DNA of 18,631 nucleotides. It comes from an uncultured Oscillospiraceae bacterium. GTDB lineage: Bacteria > Bacillota > Clostridia > Oscillospirales > Ruminococcaceae. The notes beneath the pieces are model-generated. The model saw only the letters and a list, made by a program, of their open reading frames with translations. It was not told the origin of the DNA and ran no database searches. The stretch covers positions 1 through 18,631 of the forward strand of contig CAJTSP010000009.1 in the NCBI GenBank assembly GCA_910578965.1, written 5' to 3'. Shown here one piece after another: positions 14,585 to 18,631 of this stretch; within the stretch, counting starts at the first letter, position 1; each line of letters begins with the position of its first letter. A program made the translations under genes and the position numbers.

Positions 14585-15813
14585 AACGTGTAAAGTGTTT
14601 TTGGAGTGCGTTTTCTTTTGCTGCGGTATTTGCTTTATTGCTGGCGGGTTGCTCGCTATCCGGCGCCGGGCGGGCCGCGCAGGCACAGGCAGGCCCCTCC
14701 CCCTCCCCAACAATAGCGCCTGCGCCTACCGCTTCCCCTGAGCCACAGCCCGAAACCGTTGAGATAAGGTTTTCGGCCACCGGTGACAATCTTATTCACA
14801 ACGGCATTTATGAACAGGCGGCTATGCGCACCGGCGGCGAGGGGTACGATTTTTTGCCCTGTTACGAGCATGTACGTAAGTTCTATGAAACCTTCGACGT
14901 TAACTGGATCAACCAGGAAACCTTGGTTACCGACCGGCTATCCCCTTCGACCTATCCTTGTTTTTCAACGCCGGGCCAAATGGGCCGGGACCTTTACAGC
15001 CTTGGGTTTAGGGTGTTTAGCCTGTCTAACAACCATAGCTACGACAAGGGGATGGATGGGCTTGCGGCAACGAGCGAGTATTGGGCCGACATGCCACAGG
15101 ATGCCTTGACCTGCGGGCTCTATGCCGGGCCGGAAGATTACGGCTCTATTGCCCTGCAAACGGTAAACGGAATTTGTATTGCGTATCTTGCCTATACCGA
15201 GCATACCAACGGAATCCCTACCCCACAGGACGCGCCGGTCAATGTCATCTATACCAACGAGATGGAAGTCATGCGCCGGCAGGTTGAAGAGGCGCGCGCC
15301 ATAGCGGATTTTGTGGTGGTTGGCCTGCATTGGGGGGTGGAGGGTAGTCATGAAATTGCCGATCCCCAGCGCCGGCTGGCCCAGCAGTTGGCCGATTGGG
15401 GGGCAGACCTCATTATCGGCACCCATCCGCATGTGGTGCGCGGTACCGAGTGGTTTACCGCTGCGGACGGCCGGCAGGTTTTTACGGCCTATTCCCTGGG
15501 CAATTTCCTCAACGCGCAGTCCACGCCGGACACTATGATCGGCGCGGTGCTGGGCTGCAGGCTTCTTAAGACAACCTGGCCGGACGGCAGCATAACCACC
15601 CAACTGGCCGAGCCGGTTCTTTATCCGGTCATCAACCATTACGATGCGCATTACGCCAATGTCCGTCTTTATTGGCTGGGAGACTACACCGAGGAGCTGG
15701 CCCGGAGCCATGGAGTGAGGGGCGAATACCCTTATTTTAGCCTCGGATATATTGAACAGGTTTTGCGCGACAGCATCAATGCGGAGCAGGCAGTTGCCTG
15801 GCTTACGCAGTAG
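14581..15813 (+). CDS. CapA-family lipoprotein (metallophosphoesterase-like)
   Basis: A 410-residue exported protein. A type II signal peptide ends at LLLAGCS (lipidated Cys24), followed by a Pro/Ser/Thr/Ala linker to about residue 58. The rest is a CapA/PGA_cap domain with the metal motifs in order: TGDNLIHNG, NQET, SNNHSYDKG, GLHWGVE and GTHPHVV. Named for poly-gamma-glutamate capsule synthesis, most family members stand alone and have unknown substrates; no capBC-like partner is seen. It overlaps dapB by 4 bases (ATGA), so it is expressed with lysine/DAP enzymes, which might hint at a cell-wall role (inference). Confidence 0.92.
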   Translation: MKRVKCFWSAFSFAAVFALLLAGCSLSGAGRAAQAQAGPSPSPTIAPAPTASPEPQPETVEIRFSATGDNLIHNGIYEQAAMRTGGEGYDFLPCYEHVRKFYETFDVNWINQETLVTDRLSPSTYPCFSTPGQMGRDLYSLGFRVFSLSNNHSYDKGMDGLAATSEYWADMPQDALTCGLYAGPEDYGSIALQTVNGICIAYLAYTEHTNGIPTPQDAPVNVIYTNEMEVMRRQVEEARAIADFVVVGLHWGVEGSHEIADPQRRLAQQLADWGADLIIGTHPHVVRGTEWFTAADGRQVFTAYSLGNFLNAQSTPDTMIGAVLGCRLLKTTWPDGSITTQLAEPVLYPVINHYDAHYANVRLYWLGDYTEELARSHGVRGEYPYFSLGYIEQVLRDSINAEQAVAWLTQ

Positions 15814-15817
15814 CTAT

Positions 15818-15858
15818 CGCCGCCGCTTTGCCCCGGCTGCGCAAGGCGGCGCTTATTA
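15818..15858 (+). terminator. Possible terminator of the asd-dap-capA transcript
   Basis: CGCCGCC (15818-15824) pairs with GGCGGCG (15845-15851), with an inner TTGC/GCAA stem after a 3-base bulge; TTATTA follows. It starts 5 bases after the capA stop. The U-tract is broken, so strength is uncertain. Confidence 0.5.
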
Positions 15859-15880
15859 TGCAATAATAAACTTGGGAACG

Positions 15881-15915
15881 CTCTGCTTTACCGGGATGCT
15901 TCCCGTAAAACAGAG
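15881..15915 (+). promoter_or_regulatory. Long hairpin at the antiporter ribosome binding site
   Basis: Left arm 15881-15896 and right arm 15901-15915 pair over nearly the whole length (one mismatch, one bulged C) around a TGCT loop. The right arm runs into the purine-rich AGAGGAAGG (15914-15922) that serves the GTG start at 15925. No T-run follows. A translational control stem is plausible. Confidence 0.6.
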
Positions 15916-15924
15916 AGGAAGGTT

Positions 15925-16899
15925 GTGAAAAAAGGGATGTTGGCACCCGTTTTGCTATTTTGCGTAGGGCTGTTTTCCCTGATTAAGGGCGGCGACTGGT
16001 TTGTGGACGGCGCAACTGGTTTTGCGAGGCGGTTCCGTTTGCCGGAGTTATTGATCGGTGCAACGGTGGTGTCCATTGGTACTACCCTGCCCGAGGTCAT
16101 GGTATCCACCACTTCGGCCTTAAGTGGGCATAGTGAAATATCCTATGGCAACGCTATCGGCAGTGTAATCTGCAATACGGCGCTGATTGCGGCCATCTCG
16201 ATTGCGGTGCGGCCGGGTAAGGTCGAGCCCAGAACCCTGCGTACCCCGGTGCTTTTTTTCTTTGCCGCGGCGGCGGTTTATTGCATTACGGCCTACACTA
16301 CCGGTTATTTTAGCCGGCCGATTGGTATTTTGCTGCTGTCGGTTTTTGGAATCTACCTTATTGTAACCGTTTTACAAATGAAAAACGCCCCGCAGCCCTC
16401 GCTCCCGCAGCAGACCGCCCCTCCGGTATCCTTGGGGCATCTGCTGTTTTTGCTGGTGCTGGGGGCGGCGCTGATTGCAGCCGGTGCACATCTCTTGGTG
16501 GACAACGGCACCCTGATTGCCCAGGCGCTGGGCGTGCCGGAATCGGCAATCGCACTCACCATGGTTGCGCTGGGCACCTCGCTGCCCGAGCTGGCCACTG
16601 CTGTTACAAGCCTGCTCAAAGGGCACAGCGACCTTTCGCTCGGCAATGTAATTGGCGCAAACCTGTTTAACCTTGTGCTGGTTTGCGGCATGTCGGTGAC
16701 CCTTGCCCCTTTCCATGTACCGCAAAGTGCCGTGATTGCCGGCATGAACAGCTCGCTCGTGTTTGAAATTCCGGTGATGCTGGGCGTTATGCTGCTGCTT
16801 ACCCTTCCGGCCCTGCTGCGCGGCAGGCTGAGCCGGCTCCAGGGCATTGCGTTGCTTGCAATATATGCGGCGTTCTGTACCGTGCAGTTTACACTATAA
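15925..16899 (+). CDS. Calcium/sodium antiporter, CaCA family (YrbG-like)
   Basis: A 324-residue membrane transporter with about ten hydrophobic helices in two homologous halves. Each half has the alpha-repeat: GTTLPEVMVSTTSALSGH with GNAIGSVICN in the first, GTSLPELATAVTSLLKGH with GNVIGANLFN in the second. The acidic residues after Leu-Pro and the Gly-Asn motifs coordinate the cations in this superfamily. A hydrophilic loop (about 153-170) joins the halves. It would exchange Ca2+ for Na+ or H+ across the cytoplasmic membrane. The start is GTG with AGAGGAAGG directly upstream, next to the hairpin at 15881-15915. It ends before a strong terminator shared with the convergent gene. Confidence 0.93.
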   Translation: MKKGMLAPVLLFCVGLFSLIKGGDWFVDGATGFARRFRLPELLIGATVVSIGTTLPEVMVSTTSALSGHSEISYGNAIGSVICNTALIAAISIAVRPGKVEPRTLRTPVLFFFAAAAVYCITAYTTGYFSRPIGILLLSVFGIYLIVTVLQMKNAPQPSLPQQTAPPVSLGHLLFLLVLGAALIAAGAHLLVDNGTLIAQALGVPESAIALTMVALGTSLPELATAVTSLLKGHSDLSLGNVIGANLFNLVLVCGMSVTLAPFHVPQSAVIAGMNSSLVFEIPVMLGVMLLLTLPALLRGRLSRLQGIALLAIYAAFCTVQFTL

Positions 16900-16935
16900 C
16901 GGCGGCAGGCAAAGGCATCCCCCCTCAAAATAGGC

Positions 16936-16975
16936 AAAAGCGGCGCTCCGGATGGCTTTAGGGAGCGCCGCTTTT
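16936..16975. terminator. Bidirectional intrinsic terminator
   Basis: Perfect 14-bp inverted repeat: arms 16936-16949 and 16962-16975 with a 12-base loop. Each strand ends the stem in TTTT. It lies between the 3' ends of the antiporter gene and the convergent membrane-protein gene, serving both. Confidence 0.9.
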
Positions 16976-17012
16976 CATGTGGTGATATGGTGCAAAAACC
17001 CGGATGCAGGCT

Positions 17013-18383
17013 TTAGTTAAAGCTGCCGTCCCAAAGGGGCATATTGGTCAGGTACTGCGCCTCGATGGCCGGCACATAAAAGGCGCCGTAGGTTTTCAGG
17101 CCATTTTCCAGCTTTTCGTCGGGCAGCTCGATATAAAACCGGTAGTAGGGCATATAATAGTCATCCATTCTGCGGTACCGGTAGATGAGCTCTGTTCTGG
17201 CAATCAGCTCCTCCCGCAGGGCGTCGGACCCGGCCGGCACGGTGGTGATAAAATTGCCTGCAAGCAGCAGTTCCCGGGCCTCTTCGGGCGAGATGATGGG
17301 GTAGTCCCCTGCCTTGTCCGAGAGGTCGGCTTGGTAAAGCCGCACCAGCCAGAGCCTGCCCTCGTCATCGCCGCAAAACTCGACGCGCTCAAAGGTGAAG
17401 TTGACAATCTGCTGGATGGGATCATCCGCCCCCTCAAAAAACTCCACCCCATACCCGTGCTCGCCATAATAGCTGTAATCGCCGCCGCAGATGTCAAGCT
17501 GGGGGCTCTGCATCCCGATCAGGTCCGCATATGCTTTTTGCAGATACTCCCCCGCCGCCAAGGCCTGCTCGTAGGTCATCCGGAAATTGAGCGGGAAATC
17601 CAGCGGCAGCTCACGGGCAGGCTCAAACCGGATGGTGACGGTGAGCGCAGCGTCCACCTCCATTTTAACGCCGCCCTGCTCGGCAAGCAGCTCGGTGGGG
17701 GCCGCAAAGGCCTCATCCGGCGGCGGTTCCTCCGAGATTGCCAGGTATTTTTCGCGGATGGCGGCCTTTTCCTCCTCGCTGAGGGCGTTGTCGGTAACCA
17801 CGAGGGCGTCGGTGTCCAGGCCAAGGCGCCCGGCCGTTTGCAGCAGCAGCGCCCGCATCTGCGCAAACCGCTCGGCGGAGACCGCCGCTCCCTCATACGC
17901 GCCGGCCGCATCGGCCCGCTGAGTATTGCGGAAAACCGGCAGAGATTCAAGCCGGGTCTCCTCGGTCCAGGGGTTTGCGCTGTGCAGCTCGGAAATATCG
18001 TAGAACAACAGCCCCTCAAACCCCATACCGCCGCTCTCGTCGCTGTTGATGGTCAGCATCGGCAGGCCGGGTGTGGAGGTCTGGCCGGGCTGGGAGGCGC
18101 CCGGCCCGGGGGTGGGGTCAATCGGCAGCGTCTGGCCGTAGCCTCCCCTTTGCCACAGCCAGACCCCGCCCCCAAGGCAGAGGGCCAGGCAGGCCGCGGC
18201 AGCCCGGCGCATCCAAACCGGCGTTTTGCCCCGGTACCGCACCGGGACATTGGGCGCGGGCGCTTCTTCCTTTTGCCCTGCCGGCTCTTTTGGCCCAGCA
18301 GCCTGTTGCCGGGCAGCGCGGGTTTCCTCCAGAAGCTGGTCGTCCAGGTGATTCAGCGCATCGCTGAGCTGTTCGGGTTTCAT
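17013..18383 (-). CDS. Single-pass membrane protein, putative anti-sigma factor
   Basis: A 456-residue protein I do not recognise by sequence. Residues 1-57 are cytoplasmic (charged, Gln/Ala/Pro-rich), 59-77 form one membrane helix (MRRAAAACLALCLGGG), 85-107 are a Pro/Thr/Gly/Ser linker, and about 108-456 are a large acidic extracytoplasmic domain rich in Tyr, Glu and Asp. No known enzyme motif is evident. It overlaps the upstream sigma-factor gene by 4 bases (ATGA), and GGAGG precedes its ATG by about 10 bases. An ECF sigma gene followed by a single-pass membrane gene is the usual sigma/anti-sigma layout, so the cytoplasmic part would hold the sigma factor and the outer domain would sense. 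No zinc-binding anti-sigma motif (HxxxCxxC) is present. Confidence 0.75.
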   Translation of the reverse strand: MKPEQLSDALNHLDDQLLEETRAARQQAAGPKEPAGQKEEAPAPNVPVRYRGKTPVWMRRAAAACLALCLGGGVWLWQRGGYGQTLPIDPTPGPGASQPGQTSTPGLPMLTINSDESGGMGFEGLLFYDISELHSANPWTEETRLESLPVFRNTQRADAAGAYEGAAVSAERFAQMRALLLQTAGRLGLDTDALVVTDNALSEEEKAAIREKYLAISEEPPPDEAFAAPTELLAEQGGVKMEVDAALTVTIRFEPARELPLDFPLNFRMTYEQALAAGEYLQKAYADLIGMQSPQLDICGGDYSYYGEHGYGVEFFEGADDPIQQIVNFTFERVEFCGDDEGRLWLVRLYQADLSDKAGDYPIISPEEARELLLAGNFITTVPAGSDALREELIARTELIYRYRRMDDYYMPYYRFYIELPDEKLENGLKTYGAFYVPAIEAQYLTNMPLWDGSFN

Positions 18384-18631
18384 ACGGCAAATCCCTCCTT
18401 TTCCAGATGTTCCCGCAAACCGGCGCGGGTGCGGTGCAAAAGGCTTTTGACCGCCTGCTCGGTCATGCTGTTTTGGGCCGCAATCTCTTTTGTTGGGTCC
18501 AGGTAAAAGTATCGGCCGATAAACACGGCCCTTGTGCGCCGGGGCAGCCCGGCAAGGTACCCGCCCACCGCCTGCCCCAGCAGGATTATCAAAGCGAGTA
18601 TGGAGCTGTTCGAGCGGCTCATGGATAAGCG
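18380..18631 (-). CDS. ECF-type sigma factor, C-terminal part only
   Basis: The frame is open to the right edge, so the start is outside the window and 83 residues are visible. They hold sigma region 4: LPRRTRAVFIGRYFYLD, then KEIAAQ, the recognition-helix pattern TEQAVKSLLHRTRAGLREHL, and a short EKEGFAV end. This helix-turn-helix contacts the -35 element. The spacing and C-terminus are typical of clostridial ECF factors. It is followed, with a 4-base overlap, by the putative anti-sigma gene, so both are translated together and probably autoregulated from a promoter outside the window. Confidence 0.88.
   Translation of the reverse strand, partial: RLSMSRSNSSILALIILLGQAVGGYLAGLPRRTRAVFIGRYFYLDPTKEIAAQNSMTEQAVKSLLHRTRAGLREHLEKEGFAV

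Noticed and set aside
17004..18506. 500-codon open frame on the plus strand opposite the putative anti-sigma gene
   Set aside because: Gly/Arg/Pro-rich antisense composition with no family motif; the minus-strand frame has a Shine-Dalgarno site, a membrane helix and a coupled sigma gene.

Overview
The window reads as chromosomal DNA of a GC-rich, endospore-forming low-branching Firmicute, most likely a Clostridia/Oscillospiraceae-type anaerobe. The evidence is a SpoIVFA/SpoIVFB-like peptidase pair, a SpoIIM-like membrane protein, the paired clostridial radical SAM families TIGR03960 and TIGR03936, a TIGR04086 membrane protein next to YajC, and strong Shine-Dalgarno sites with frequent TTG starts. 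It looks like ordinary core genome: there is no transposase, phage gene, CRISPR array, tRNA or rRNA that I can support.

Layout. (1) 1-5263, plus strand: end of an M23 peptidase, a very short M50 protease, then (from its own promoter at 1006-1034) a B12-binding radical SAM protein, its DUF2344 partner, radA and a small DUF5808-like membrane protein. Four consecutive genes here start with TTG. (2) 5264-5714: about 450 bases without a convincing gene, carrying a perfect 18-bp hairpin with a GTAA loop. (3) 5715-7658: a Xer-type tyrosine recombinase and a convergent SpoIIM-like gene whose 3' ends overlap by 48 bases. (4) 7780-11131, minus strand: queA, tgt, yajC and TIGR04086, the queuosine/Sec-accessory neighbourhood common in Firmicutes; yajC has a near-consensus promoter of its own. 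(5) 11152-15813, plus strand: a strong promoter with a palindrome in its spacer, a structured leader ending in an intrinsic terminator, then asd, dapA, dapB and a CapA-like lipoprotein gene coupled to dapB. asd-dapA-dapB supply the first dedicated steps from aspartyl phosphate to tetrahydrodipicolinate, needed for lysine, diaminopimelate and spore dipicolinate. (6) 15881-16899: a Ca2+/Na+ exchanger-type antiporter with a long hairpin next to its ribosome binding site, ended by a strong bidirectional terminator. (7) 17013-18631, minus strand: an ECF-type sigma factor (only its C-terminal part is in the window) overlapping a single-pass membrane protein that is probably its anti-sigma factor.

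No clearly new multi-gene system is visible. The best candidates for something undescribed are RNA-level or cis-regulatory: the leader/attenuator before asd, the perfect hairpin and structured gap before the recombinase, and the hairpin at the antiporter ribosome binding site. Among the proteins, the minimal 141-residue M50 protease with an apparently intact M23 partner, and the large extracytoplasmic domain of the putative anti-sigma factor, stand out.
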